From CAYPTB01 sp964413535 (GTDB lineage: Bacteria; Planctomycetota; UBA1135; GCA-002686595): 59,500 nt of DNA. The notes under the pieces are model-generated. The model made no database searches and was not told where the DNA came from. It saw only the letters and a program-made list of their open reading frames with translations. The translations under genes were made by a program, and so were the position numbers. Of the stretch, positions 9,169 through 18,848 are shown piece after piece; the first letter of the stretch is position 1; the number at the start of each line of letters is the position of its first letter. Location: assembly GCA_964413535.1 (NCBI GenBank), contig CAYPTB010000012.1:1-59500 (forward strand), written 5' to 3'.

Positions 9169-9951
9169 ATGACCGACGGGACAGACTGGATCGACCTCGC
9201 GAAGCGCACCTGGCCGGAGGCGCGGCGGATGTTCCACGAGCGGCTCGTGGCGATCTTGCCGATCGGGGCGACGGAGCCGCACGGGCCGCATCTGCCGCTC
9301 GACACGGACGTGACGATCGCCCTTGCGCAGTCGCGGCGGGCGGCGGAGCGGCTCGCCGAAGAGCGTGTCGAGTGTGTCGTGCTGCCGGCGCTCGCCTATG
9401 GGCTCACGCACTACACGGAAGGCTTCGCGGGGCGGGTTTCGTTGCGGGCGGGCACGCTGTGGAGCGTGCTCGAGGACGTGGTGGAGTCGCTGCGCGAGCA
9501 AGGCGTCAAGCGCGTCGTCTTCTCGAACGCGCACCTCGAGCCCGAGCACGTCGAGGTCCTGCGCGGGGTGGCGCTCGACTACACGCAGGTCGGCCCCGCG
9601 ACCGCGCACGTGCTCTTTCCCGACAACACGCGCCGGCGCTGGGCCGCGACCCTGGGCGAGGAGTTCCAGAGCGGCGACTGCCACGCCGGCCGCTACGAGT
9701 CGAGCCTCGTGCTCGCCTCCGATCCGGGAGCGGTGCGCGAGGACGCGCGAGCGGGACTCCCGAAGCTCGAGATCGGGTTGCTCGCGAAGATGAAGACCGG
9801 AGTGAAGACCTTCCGCGCGGCCGGGGCGACCGACGCCTACTGCGGCGATCCGGCCGCGGCGACCGCGCGAGAGGGCGCCGACTTGACCGACCGCCTCGCA
9901 ACCATGATCGTCGAGAGCATCCGCGAGACATGGCCCGAACTCTTTCGATGA
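9169..9951 (+). CDS. creatininase-family metal-dependent amidohydrolase
   Basis: 260 residues. ATG 9169 is chosen over the upstream GTG at 9118 because the latter would translate the repeat. The metal site of the creatininase family is intact: GATEPHGPHLPLDTD (Glu, His, Asp ligands) near residues 28-42, and GDCHAGRYESS with the second His and Glu. The family opens cyclic amides or processes peptides; examples are creatininase, the FAPy deformylase ArfB and MftE of mycofactocin synthesis. The substrate cannot be told from sequence. The stop overlaps the next start by ATGA, so it is translationally coupled to the thioesterase. Confidence 0.85.
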   Translation: MTDGTDWIDLAKRTWPEARRMFHERLVAILPIGATEPHGPHLPLDTDVTIALAQSRRAAERLAEERVECVVLPALAYGLTHYTEGFAGRVSLRAGTLWSVLEDVVESLREQGVKRVVFSNAHLEPEHVEVLRGVALDYTQVGPATAHVLFPDNTRRRWAATLGEEFQSGDCHAGRYESSLVLASDPGAVREDARAGLPKLEIGLLAKMKTGVKTFRAAGATDAYCGDPAAATAREGADLTDRLATMIVESIRETWPELFR

Positions 9952-10364
9952 AGCCCTTCGTCACCCACATCGACGTCCGCTTCGGACACGTCGATCCGGC
10001 CGGGATCGCCTACTACCCGCGCATCTACGACTACGTCCACGAGGCGTTCGAGGAGCTGTGGGACGTCCACGTCGGGAAGCGCTACTACCACCTGCTGGGG
10101 GAGGAGCACATCGGCTTCCCGCTCGTGCACTCCGAGGTCGACTTCAAGCACCCGTTGCACTTCGGCGACCGCGCAACGGTGCGGGTGACGTGCTTCAAGC
10201 TCGGCACGTCGTCGCTCGGGTTGCGCTACCTCTTCTCGGTCGGCGACACGGTCTGCGTCGACGCGCGCATGACGACCGTGTGCGTCGAGCTCGAGGGCTT
10301 GAAGAGCTTCCCGATCCCCGGTCCTTACCGCGCCCGCTTCGAGGCCATCCTGGAGAGCGAGTGA
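9948..10364 (+). CDS. acyl-CoA thioesterase, 4-hydroxybenzoyl-CoA thioesterase (hotdog) family
   Basis: 138 residues, a typical single hotdog length. It has the family signature with catalytic Asp in GHVDPAGIAYYPRIYDYVHE near residues 14-34, followed by the VDFKHPLHFGD segment. It hydrolyses a CoA thioester; aromatic or branched acyl-CoAs are usual for this subgroup. ATG 9948 overlaps the creatininase stop (ATGA), and its own stop overlaps the metF GTG (GTGA), so the three genes form one coupled operon. With the benzoate-CoA-ligase-like gene upstream, the pair could form and release the same CoA ester, which is inference. Confidence 0.88.
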   Translation: MKPFVTHIDVRFGHVDPAGIAYYPRIYDYVHEAFEELWDVHVGKRYYHLLGEEHIGFPLVHSEVDFKHPLHFGDRATVRVTCFKLGTSSLGLRYLFSVGDTVCVDARMTTVCVELEGLKSFPIPGPYRARFEAILESE

Positions 10365-11230
10365 GGATCTGCGAGGCGCACGGCAAGGGCCGGCCGGTCT
10401 TCAGCTTCGAGTTCTTCCCCCCGAAGAGCGACGAAGCAGCCGATCAACTGATGGAAACGGTCGCGGACCTGAAGGAGGTGCTCGCGCCCGACTTCGTGTC
10501 CGTGACGTACGGCGCCGGCGGATCGACGCGCGCTCGCACGCTCGAGTGTGTCACGCGCATCCAGGGCCAGCTCGGGATCACGTCGATGGCCCACTTGACC
10601 TGCGTGGGCGCGACGCGCGCCGAGATCAAGGAAGTCGTGACGGCGCTCGTCGCGCGCGGGATCGAGAACGTCCTCGCGTTGCGCGGCGATCCGCCGAAGG
10701 GCGAAGAGGCCTTCCAGACGACCACGGGCGGCTTCGCGCACGCGAACGAGCTCGTGGAGTTCCTCGCCGGGGCCTTCGAGCTCTGCATCGGGGCGGCGTG
10801 CTATCCCGAGCGGCATCCCGAGTCGCAGTCGGCCGAGCTCGACATGCGCTGGACCAAGGCCAAGGTCCAAGCGGGCGCGACCTTCCTCACGACGCAGCTC
10901 TTCTTCGACAACCGGGACTACTTCGGCTTCGTCGCGCGGGCGCGCGAGGCCGGGATCACGATCCCGATCGTGCCGGGCATCATGCCCATCACGAACGTGG
11001 CGCAGATCGAGCGCTTCACCAAGATGTGCGGCGCGCGCATCCCACCCGAGCTCTTGGCGCGTCTCACGCGCTATCGCGACGATCCCGCGCTCGTCATGGC
11101 CACCGGGATCGAGCACGCCATCCAGCAGTGCCGCGGGCTGCTCGACGGCGGCGCTCCGGGTCTGCACTTCTACACCCTGAACAAGAGTCACGCGACGCGT
11201 TCGATCCTGGCGGCGGTGAAGCAGGGCTGA
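10361..11230 (+). CDS. metF: 5,10-methylenetetrahydrofolate reductase
   Basis: 289 residues from GTG 10361, the usual MetF length. It reduces methylene-THF to methyl-THF using flavin, supplying methyl groups for methionine synthesis. Hallmarks are FSFEFFPPKSDEAADQL, FVSVTYGAGGSTR, MAHLTCVGAT, NVLALRGDPP and FLTTQLFFDN, with the closing GLHFYTLN. The start overlaps the thioesterase stop. It converges with the Omp85 gene on the other strand, with only 4 bp between the two stops and no visible hairpin. Confidence 0.95.
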   Translation: MRICEAHGKGRPVFSFEFFPPKSDEAADQLMETVADLKEVLAPDFVSVTYGAGGSTRARTLECVTRIQGQLGITSMAHLTCVGATRAEIKEVVTALVARGIENVLALRGDPPKGEEAFQTTTGGFAHANELVEFLAGAFELCIGAACYPERHPESQSAELDMRWTKAKVQAGATFLTTQLFFDNRDYFGFVARAREAGITIPIVPGIMPITNVAQIERFTKMCGARIPPELLARLTRYRDDPALVMATGIEHAIQQCRGLLDGGAPGLHFYTLNKSHATRSILAAVKQG

Positions 11231-11234
11231 CGGT

Positions 11235-13274
11235 TCAGAACGGCATCCCGACCGAGAAGTGAACGAGGAAACCGTCCTCTTTGCCCTTCGGGTGCGGGTT
11301 CCAGGCGAAGTCGAGCCGCAGGGGACCGATGGGCAGCATGTAGCGGATGCCGAAGCCGAAGCCCGAGCGAAAGTCCGCGAAGTCGAAGTAGTCCTCGTAG
11401 TTGGGGACGACGTTGCCCATGTCGGCGAACAGCGCTCCGGCGAGGTTGCCGAACAAGTGCTCGCGGATCTCGCCCGACAGCGTGGTGAACGCTTCGCCGC
11501 CCAGCGGCTCGTTTCCGGCGTCGACGGGACCGAGCTCGTCCTGATCGAACGAGCGCACCGTGCTCTCGCCGCCGTTGAAGAAGCGCTCTTGCAGGGGGAT
11601 CTCGTCGGTGTCGTGGGTAGGCACGATGACGCCCGTGCGCAGCGACAGGGCGAGGACGGTGCTCGGGCGAAGGCGCCAGAAGTGCGCTTCGCTGTAGCGT
11701 CCACGCAGGAAGTCGAGCTCGCTGCCCAGGACCTGGTCGCCCCACTGCAGCGAGATCCGCGCGGCATTGCCGTCGGTCGGCAAGAGCGGGCTGTCGCGTG
11801 TGTCGTAGCGCGCGAGGACTTCGACCGCGGAGATGTCGACGTCGGTAAGGGCCGCGAGTGCGGCGGGATCGGTGACGTCGACGTCCCGCGCCTTCGAGCG
11901 CTCGAAGTCGTAGGAGACGCCGGTCTCGAAGGACTGGGACCACTCGCGCGTGACGGTCAGGTCGATCCCCGCCTTGATGCGCGTGAACGAAGGCTCCTCG
12001 CGTTGCAGGACCTGGGCGGAGGCGTCGGCGAAGACGTCGGCTCCGAACAGGAACGGATCGCTGACGCCCACTTCCACTTCCTGGTGTCGCACGGCCGCGA
12101 CGCCCTCCGTGCGGAACCCGCGACCCGTCCCGAACAGATTGCGGTTGCGATAGCCGGCCTTGAGTCGGGCGAGCTCGTACGAACCCCAACCCGGCTCGAG
12201 GAAGATCTCCTGGGACGGATTCTCCACGACGCTCACGAGGAGCTCGCGCTCGGGACCCTCGCCTTCGAGGTCGAGTCGGATCCGCGAGAAGAGACCCGTC
12301 GTGAAGAGATTCTTGAAGGAATCGCGCTCGCGCTCCGGAGTGAACGGTTTGCCGACCTCGGCCTCGAGACGCGAGCGCACCAGAGCTTCCCGCGTGCGCT
12401 TCTGGCCCACCACGCGGATCGATCCGACCGTTACCTGCATGCCCTCTTCGACCTGTACGACGAGAGCAGCGGAGCCCTGCTCGTGGTCCAAGCTGCGCGA
12501 CACGCTGGCGCTCGCGTCGGGATAGCCGGCTTCGCCCAGGAACTCCACCACGGCCGCGCGAATCCGTCGGTCGAGCTGCGTGACGTAGGTCTCTCCGAGC
12601 CCGACGGGCAATGCCGAGCGGAGCTGTTCGTCCGTGAAGGACGTCGAGCCCTCGAAGCGGATCTCGCTCACCGTGAACGTGGGGCCCTCCTCGATCTCGA
12701 AGGACGCGGTCGCGAGCCTGCGGTCCTCGCTGAACGTGACGTGCGGTTCGGAGACGCGCACGAGCAGCTTCCCGACCCCGAGGTAGTTGGAAGTGATCGC
12801 GCCGCGCGCAGCCTCGAGCTCGGACTGGACGAAGTACTTCACTTCGCCGAGCAGCTTCGTCGGTCCGCCGATCAGATCCGCGAGCTCGCGCCGTCCGAAG
12901 ATCGAGTTCCCCGAGAACGACACTCGGCCGAGCCGCGTACGCGGCCCCTCGTCGATGCGGATCACGGCGGAGAGCGAGCCGTCCTCGTGTTCCTCGAGCT
13001 CGTACGTGGCGACGGCGAAGGGAAAGCCGGCGGCCTGGTAGTGGCTCTCCACGGAGAAGGCCGCGTCGTCGATGGCGGACTTGCGGTAGCCGAAGCGCTC
13101 GAAGTCCACCAGGTTGTCGACCACGACGTCCTCCAGCGCGCCCTCGGGCATCGAGCGATTGCCCTCGAAGCGCAGGTCGTACTCGACGCGCTCAACGTCC
13201 GTTTCGCCGTCGGAGCGCGCGGCACGGCACGCGCACAGGGCGAGGAGCGCCAGAACGAGAGCCTGGGACTTCAC
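11235..13274 (-). CDS. Omp85-family outer-membrane assembly protein (TamA/BamA-like)
   Basis: 679 residues from GTG 13274, which overlaps the tamB stop (GTGA). The N-terminus is hydrophobic with Cys residues (ALLALCACR), so it may be lipidated as well as exported. About four POTRA-like beta-alpha repeats follow (for example RFEGNRSMPEGALEDVV, VSFSGNSIFGRRELADLIGG, IRFEGSTSFTDEQL, IRVVGQKRTREALV), then a beta-barrel of about 300 residues ending in phenylalanine (HFSVGMPF). The barrel motif GGESTVRSFDQDELGP resembles the lid-lock VRGY/F region of Omp85. Coupling with tamB points to a TAM-like role in inserting outer-membrane proteins or moving lipids. It proves a diderm envelope. Confidence 0.9.
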   Translation of the reverse strand: MKSQALVLALLALCACRAARSDGETDVERVEYDLRFEGNRSMPEGALEDVVVDNLVDFERFGYRKSAIDDAAFSVESHYQAAGFPFAVATYELEEHEDGSLSAVIRIDEGPRTRLGRVSFSGNSIFGRRELADLIGGPTKLLGEVKYFVQSELEAARGAITSNYLGVGKLLVRVSEPHVTFSEDRRLATASFEIEEGPTFTVSEIRFEGSTSFTDEQLRSALPVGLGETYVTQLDRRIRAAVVEFLGEAGYPDASASVSRSLDHEQGSAALVVQVEEGMQVTVGSIRVVGQKRTREALVRSRLEAEVGKPFTPERERDSFKNLFTTGLFSRIRLDLEGEGPERELLVSVVENPSQEIFLEPGWGSYELARLKAGYRNRNLFGTGRGFRTEGVAAVRHQEVEVGVSDPFLFGADVFADASAQVLQREEPSFTRIKAGIDLTVTREWSQSFETGVSYDFERSKARDVDVTDPAALAALTDVDISAVEVLARYDTRDSPLLPTDGNAARISLQWGDQVLGSELDFLRGRYSEAHFWRLRPSTVLALSLRTGVIVPTHDTDEIPLQERFFNGGESTVRSFDQDELGPVDAGNEPLGGEAFTTLSGEIREHLFGNLAGALFADMGNVVPNYEDYFDFADFRSGFGFGIRYMLPIGPLRLDFAWNPHPKGKEDGFLVHFSVGMPF

Positions 13275-16200
13275 TCGAAGGGAAGGACGAAACGCAGGCC
13301 GTAGTTGACGTGGTCGTACTCGTCTTGCTCGGTCGCGAGGTACATGGAGCCTCGACCGAAGAAGAACCCGTCCGAGACGCGATAGGTCATCTCGATCGTC
13401 TCGTCGCCGTCCTGCGTCGTATCGCGACCGATCAAGAGCTCGAAGCGCTCGAGGAACGACTCTTCCGACTCCGTCGACTCGTCGCTCATGAAACGCGTCA
13501 GGATGTCCTTCGCGAGGAAGACGCCCACGGCCTGCGCGCCCGCGACGCCCGTGCGCGACGACAGACCGATGCCCGGGTCCTGCCCCGTCCACACGAGCGC
13601 GAAGAGGTCTTCCTCGCCGAGCGGGGGCGACGAGGACATCAGGATCTCCGGGTCGTCGTAGGGGCCGCTGACGCTGACCGAGACGTCGTAACCGCGGATC
13701 CGGTTGCCGAGCAACAACTCGAGGTGCGGGACCATCGGGTCCTCGCGGCCGAGCGTGATCGTTCCCGGCCGCAGGTAGAGGTCGTAGGCGGGGAGCACGA
13801 CCTTGCCGCGATCGACGTAGATGGTGCCCACGAGCTCCGGCGATTCGCCCGTGCCGAGCAGGCGCAGATCCGGACGCAGGCGCGCGTCCACCACGTTGTT
13901 GTCGATGCGGAAGGGCTTTTCCGCGGTCACGTTCAAGTCGAAGGTCGTGCGCGCGAGCGGCGGCTCGCGGAACGAGAAGAGCTCGATGCCGCGACCCTGC
14001 GAGCGCGGTCGCGCGCGCCGGCCTGGCCCGATGAAATCGATGCGACGTACGAGACGCGAGTCCTGCAGGCGCAACTCGCCGGAGATCTGCGGGGCGTCGG
14101 GCGAACCTGTCACGTGCAGGTTCGCGTCGGCCCGCACCTTGACGCCTTGCAGGCGGTACAGGAGCAGGTTCCGACCGACGAGCGAGACGTCGAGGCTCGG
14201 CGGATCCGAGCCGAGGTCGACGTGACCCTCCAACGAGAACGGGGAGCCGCCGAGCTCGCCGGTCATGGTGGCGATCTCGAAGCGGCGGTTCTCGACGTTC
14301 AACAGGCCGGCGACGCTCTCCAACGCGGGGAGCTCCGGGCTGAGCTTCAGCTCGCCGCCGTCGAACTCGAGCTGTCCCGAAGGCTCGAGCGCGTCGAGCG
14401 TGCCGCCGAGCTCGAGCTCCGCCGCCATTCGGCCGCCGAAGCGTCGAACGAGGTCGCCGCCCATGCCGCGGTCGAGGCGCTCGATCCAGGCGGAATCCTC
14501 GATGACGAGCCCGCCCGTGAAATTCACCGCCGTGTCGCCGGGCAACAGCGGCTCCCCGCGCGCGAGCCGTGAGAGGTCGATCCCGCTCTCCAGGCTTCCC
14601 TCCGCCTGCAGCGTGAAGGCGTCCGGGACGACGACGCGGACGCGCTCGAGCTCCACGCGTTCGCCGATGACCACCCGACCCGCGATCTGCGCGTCGCGAA
14701 AAATGGGCTGACCTCCGACGTCGAGGTCGACGTCCAGGGCATCCACCCCGAACCAGCCCGCGAGCGCGCTCCATTCGCCGGAGAGATCGACATCGGCCCG
14801 CACCGTTCCGCGCGGCCAGGGCACGCCGGCAGGAACGAGCCGTGCGAGCTCGCCGAGCTCCGGCAGGTTCAAGCGCGCCTTCAGGAGCACTTCGCCCTTC
14901 GGCAGGAGATCCCCGCCGGTCAGGTCCAAGGGGAAGCGTCCGGCCGCGCGCACCTGGCTCACGTCGCCGCTCTTCGCCTCGAACGATTCGAGCACGAGCT
15001 CTTGGTCGGAGAAGGTCGCGCCCCAGCGCAGACTCCACACGTTCGGGACGGCGGCGCCGACGATCTCGTCGAAAGCGAGCACGAGACGCCGCGCGGAGCC
15101 CTCAGACGTGAAGCGCAGCTCGTCGTTCGCGCGCGTTCCCTCGAGCTCGCCGGTCAGGCCCGCGATCTCGAGTCCCCTCGGCAGGAAGGGCGAGAGGAGC
15201 GGCACGAGGTCGAGCTCGCGCGCGTAGCAGCCGAAGCGCATCACACCGTCTTCATGACGCACGAAGAGCGTCAGGGCGCCGGCGCTGCCCTCGAGCGGAA
15301 GCTCGTCGATCTCGATCGGATCGCCCTCCAGGGAGAGCGTGACCGGCTGCACGAGTGCGAGATCCGCGCCCGCTCGCTCGGCGGACAGCGAGACGATCTC
15401 GAGCTCGCGCAGGACGAACGAGTTGCCGAAGACCGCGTTGCCCGACAGGGCGAGCCGCCCGCCTTCCGCTTCGAGCTCGAGCGCTTCCACGTGCGCCCGA
15501 TAGCCCGTCAACGCGCCGTGGGCTTCCAGTCGCTCGACGGCGTGTCCGGCGACCGCGAGCTCGTAGGCGGAGAGCTTCCAACTCCCGTCGAGCGCTCCGA
15601 AGCCTCCGTGCACGTCGGCCTCGACGACGAGATTCCCGCGCACTTCGATCCACGGCACGATGCGGCTCAGGTCGTCGACCCGCACGCGAAGCCGCACATC
15701 CCGTAGTTCTTCGGAAGCGACGTCCAGCTCGCCTGCGAGCTCGATGTCGGCTGCGGTGCTCCGTGCGCGCAGGAGCGGTACGCGCACGCTCCGGCGATCG
15801 GCTTCGACCACGACTTCCACGAGGCCGAGCTCGATCCCGGCGGCCGTCACGTCCGTGCCCGTGAGCGTCCCCGAACCGACGACGTCGGGCCAATCACCGG
15901 CGACGCGCAGGCTCCCCTCGAGCTCCCCCGCCCACTCTGCCGTCCCGAGGATCGGGCCGAGCCCGGAGAGGTCGGCGAAGTCCGCGAAGAGGTCGAGCTC
16001 GATCGTCGGACCGCCCTCCGCTCGCGCGATCACGGTCCCGCCCCGAACGGTGAGCGCTCCTCCGGGCGTCTCCAGACGACCGCGCTCGACGAGTGCGCGA
16101 CCTTCGGCGAGCGTCGCGAACAGCTCGAGCCGGTGCTCGGGGACCGTGAACTCGCTCGCGCCACGCCCGAGCCACTCGGGCAGGTTGCGCGCGTCGATCG

Positions 16201-17557
16201 AGACACGCGCGCTGCCGCCCCGCAACACCGCGCTCGGACCCTTCGCGAGCGGGAGCGACAGATCCTCGAGCACGAGTGCGTTCTCGGGCTGCGTGAGCGC
16301 GAGGCGCCCTGAGCGCAGGACTCCCTCTCGGTACGACAGGCGCCCCTCCAGGTCGAGCGGGTCGCGGTTCCCGACGACCAAGTCGCGCAGGTCGACGAAT
16401 GCATCCCCCGAGAGCTCGGCCGCTTCGTCGAAGGGCAGCGCGAGCTCGCCCTGCACGCGCCGAGCGGTCCCCGCCAGGGCGATGTCGAAGGACGGCCATA
16501 CGTCCGCCCGGCAGGCCGCGAGATCGATTCCCTCCAGGTCGAAGACGAGACCGAGCGCGGCGTCCGTCGCTTCGCCGGACACGTCCGCGCGCCCGCCGAA
16601 GACCTCGAGCGAGGCCTTCCAGGTGAGCCCGGGAATCCCGCTCGACGTCGCGTCGCCCCAGGCGAAGCGCGAATCGCTCGCGCGCAGGCCGCGCCGGCCG
16701 ACGCGTAGGTCGAAAGCGGGGGGGCTGCGAGGCGCGGCTTCGTCCGAGGAGGTCTCGGGAGGACTCCCGTCCCCGGTCGGGTCCGCGCCGGGAGCTGGAG
16801 GGTCGCCCTCGTCTTCGAGCGACGGATCTGGGCTCGGGCTCGGGGGATCCGGGGCGAGGAGCACGAGCTCGTTCACCGAGACCCCGCGGCCGTCGAGGCG
16901 CACGCTCGCGGCGAGGCCGACCTCGAGTGTTTCGCGGCCGGGCGCGCGGTAGGCCAGGTGCTCCGCTCGGAGCGCGTCCCAATCACCCGTCTCCGCGTTC
17001 GCTCCGAGCGCCAATCCCCTGGCCTCGAGCTCGTGCCCCTCCGGGAAGCGCACGAGCAATCGGCTCTCTTCGAGCGCGAGCGCCGGGAGCTGGAGCTCGA
17101 GCGGTTCGCCACCGCTCGCTCCATCGCTCTGCGCCGGAGACGGGGAGGGGGCGGAGAAATCGAGCTCGACGTCGAGACTGCGCCCGCTCACGAAGCGCAA
17201 CCAATCGGGATCCCCGCCGAGCCAGGCGGCGAGCGAGAAGTGCGCTTCGAGCTCCTCCGCGCGCAGGCGGAGCAAGGGACCGAGCGCGCCGACCCGCGCC
17301 GGGCGCAGCGCCAGGCCCTGCACCGCGAGTCGGCTCGTTCCGTTCCCCCGCAAGGAGCGAATCTGGATCTTCACTCCGAAGTGCGCCGCGACGCGGGGCG
17401 CCGTCGCCTCGACGAGCGGCCCGAGCCATGCGGAGCGCGTCCCGAACACGACGCCGACGAGCACGACCGTCACGATCGCCGCTCGCAGCCATCGGCGGCG
17501 GCGCACGCGTCGTCTCGCGGGACGTGGGGGGAGGGTTCGAACTCGTTGCGCGCTCAC
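13271..17557 (-). CDS. tamB: TamB-family (DUF490) translocation/assembly or lipid-transfer protein
   Basis: 1428 residues from GTG 17557. A basic N-terminus is followed by one transmembrane helix (about residues 26-46), then a very long repetitive beta-rich body typical of AsmA/TamB proteins, which form a hydrophobic groove across the periplasm. The C-terminal DUF490 region is recognisable (GTIYVDRGKVVLPAYDLYLRPG, SVSGPYDDPEILMSSSPPL, FALVWTGQDPG). A Pro/Ser/Asp-rich low-complexity stretch lies near residues 240-280. It overlaps the downstream Omp85 gene by 4 nt, so both are translated together. Known TamB homologues carry phospholipid between membranes and help barrel assembly. Confidence 0.92.
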   Translation of the reverse strand: MSAQRVRTLPPRPARRRVRRRRWLRAAIVTVVLVGVVFGTRSAWLGPLVEATAPRVAAHFGVKIQIRSLRGNGTSRLAVQGLALRPARVGALGPLLRLRAEELEAHFSLAAWLGGDPDWLRFVSGRSLDVELDFSAPSPSPAQSDGASGGEPLELQLPALALEESRLLVRFPEGHELEARGLALGANAETGDWDALRAEHLAYRAPGRETLEVGLAASVRLDGRGVSVNELVLLAPDPPSPSPDPSLEDEGDPPAPGADPTGDGSPPETSSDEAAPRSPPAFDLRVGRRGLRASDSRFAWGDATSSGIPGLTWKASLEVFGGRADVSGEATDAALGLVFDLEGIDLAACRADVWPSFDIALAGTARRVQGELALPFDEAAELSGDAFVDLRDLVVGNRDPLDLEGRLSYREGVLRSGRLALTQPENALVLEDLSLPLAKGPSAVLRGGSARVSIDARNLPEWLGRGASEFTVPEHRLELFATLAEGRALVERGRLETPGGALTVRGGTVIARAEGGPTIELDLFADFADLSGLGPILGTAEWAGELEGSLRVAGDWPDVVGSGTLTGTDVTAAGIELGLVEVVVEADRRSVRVPLLRARSTAADIELAGELDVASEELRDVRLRVRVDDLSRIVPWIEVRGNLVVEADVHGGFGALDGSWKLSAYELAVAGHAVERLEAHGALTGYRAHVEALELEAEGGRLALSGNAVFGNSFVLRELEIVSLSAERAGADLALVQPVTLSLEGDPIEIDELPLEGSAGALTLFVRHEDGVMRFGCYARELDLVPLLSPFLPRGLEIAGLTGELEGTRANDELRFTSEGSARRLVLAFDEIVGAAVPNVWSLRWGATFSDQELVLESFEAKSGDVSQVRAAGRFPLDLTGGDLLPKGEVLLKARLNLPELGELARLVPAGVPWPRGTVRADVDLSGEWSALAGWFGVDALDVDLDVGGQPIFRDAQIAGRVVIGERVELERVRVVVPDAFTLQAEGSLESGIDLSRLARGEPLLPGDTAVNFTGGLVIEDSAWIERLDRGMGGDLVRRFGGRMAAELELGGTLDALEPSGQLEFDGGELKLSPELPALESVAGLLNVENRRFEIATMTGELGGSPFSLEGHVDLGSDPPSLDVSLVGRNLLLYRLQGVKVRADANLHVTGSPDAPQISGELRLQDSRLVRRIDFIGPGRRARPRSQGRGIELFSFREPPLARTTFDLNVTAEKPFRIDNNVVDARLRPDLRLLGTGESPELVGTIYVDRGKVVLPAYDLYLRPGTITLGREDPMVPHLELLLGNRIRGYDVSVSVSGPYDDPEILMSSSPPLGEEDLFALVWTGQDPGIGLSSRTGVAGAQAVGVFLAKDILTRFMSDESTESEESFLERFELLIGRDTTQDGDETIEMTYRVSDGFFFGRGSMYLATEQDEYDHVNYGLRFVLPFE

Positions 17558-17696
17558 GACAGCCTCGGTCCGTTGCAGCGCGCGACACGCGCTCGCTCAG
17601 CGCGCCGGCATTCTACGGCGCAGCGCGTGGCAGTCCGACAGCCAATCGGGCGGTGAGCGAACTCGAGCTTCGCCCAGCGCGGAAGAGTTGGACCGA

Positions 17697-18848
17697 CTAT
17701 TCGAGGATCGGCAGCGTGCGGTGCTCGCGGATCGCGATTCGCTGCGCGAGCTTGCCCGCGATGTCGGAGAAGGCGCGTGAGACCGGATGGCCGGGATCGC
17801 TCACGATGACGGGATCGCCGCCGTCGCCGCCCACGCGCACCGTGGGGTCGAGCGGAACCCGGCCGAGCAGGGGGAAGCCGTAGCGGGCGGCGAGGCGCTC
17901 GGCTCCGCCCGCGCCGAAGATGTGCACCAGCGTCTCGAAGGCGCCGTGCTCGTCCGTCTTCACGGTCGTCTCGCCGGCTCCGGTGTCGAGGCGCACCGCC
18001 GTGCCTGCCGCCGCGCCCTCGATCACGCCGCGGATCGCGTAGCCGGCCATGTTCTCGACGATGCCGAGGACCTCGACGTTCACCTGCTTGAACATCTGGA
18101 TCGCCTTGGACACGTCGTAGGTCGCGACGGCTTGGGGCGTGGTGACGAGCACGCCGCCCGACAGCGGCACGATCTGCGCGAGCGAGAGCTGCGCGTCGCC
18201 GGTGCCCGGCGGCATGTCGACGAGCAGGTAGTCGAGGTCGCCCCACGCGACGTCGCCCAGGAATTGCTCGATCAGCTTGTGGACCATCGGTCCGCGCCAG
18301 ATGACGGGCTTGTCGTCGCCCACCAGGTAACCGATGGACATCGTCGCGACGCCATGGCGTTCCTTGGGGACGAGCTTGCCTTCGTGGGTCTCGGGCTCGC
18401 CCGTGAGGCCCATCATCATCGGGATGTCGGGACCGTAGACGTCGCAGTCGAGGATGCCGACGCGCGCGCCGGTGCGGTGCAGCGCGACCGCGAGGTTGAC
18501 GGTCACGGTGCTCTTGCCCACGCCGCCCTTGCCGCTCGACACGGCGACGAAGTGCTTCACGCCCGTCGCGAGCTTGCGCGGCGGTCCGCTCTGACCGCGC
18601 ACTTCCGCCGTCATCTCCACGTCGACCTGCTTCACGCCGGGAAGGCCGCCGATGAGGGTCTCGGCCTGCTTCTTCATCTGGTCCTTCACCGGACACGCGG
18701 GCGTGGTCAGGTTGATCGTCACCTTGACCGCACCGCCATGGATCTCGGGCTCCTTGACGAAGCCGAGCGAGACGATGTCCTGGCCGAGGTCGGGGTCGAT
18801 GATCTGGCGCAGGGTGTCGAGAACCCGTTCCTTCGTGACGTTGCTCAC
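17697..18848 (-). CDS. mrp: Mrp/ApbC-type iron-sulfur carrier P-loop ATPase
   Basis: 383 residues from GTG 18848. An N-terminal MIP18/DUF59 domain (about 1-90; PACPVKDQM motif) precedes the deviant Walker A SSGKGGVGKST near residue 107. GILDCDVYGPDIP, DYLLVDMPPGTGDAQL and TTPQAVATYDV follow. The family carries Fe-S clusters to apoproteins. Oddly, the CxxC cluster motif expected after GIVENM is missing: the sequence runs GIVENMAGYAIRGVIEG, has about 25 extra residues, then rejoins at HIFGAGGAERLA. The protein may therefore bind nucleotide but not the bridging cluster in the usual way. A 139-bp gap separates it from tamB. Confidence 0.9.
   Translation of the reverse strand: MSNVTKERVLDTLRQIIDPDLGQDIVSLGFVKEPEIHGGAVKVTINLTTPACPVKDQMKKQAETLIGGLPGVKQVDVEMTAEVRGQSGPPRKLATGVKHFVAVSSGKGGVGKSTVTVNLAVALHRTGARVGILDCDVYGPDIPMMMGLTGEPETHEGKLVPKERHGVATMSIGYLVGDDKPVIWRGPMVHKLIEQFLGDVAWGDLDYLLVDMPPGTGDAQLSLAQIVPLSGGVLVTTPQAVATYDVSKAIQMFKQVNVEVLGIVENMAGYAIRGVIEGAAAGTAVRLDTGAGETTVKTDEHGAFETLVHIFGAGGAERLAARYGFPLLGRVPLDPTVRVGGDGGDPVIVSDPGHPVSRAFSDIAGKLAQRIAIREHRTLPILE

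Noticed and set aside
13310..14572. Plus-strand frames across tamB
   Set aside because: Antisense shadows; the minus-strand TamB has recognisable DUF490 sequence throughout.
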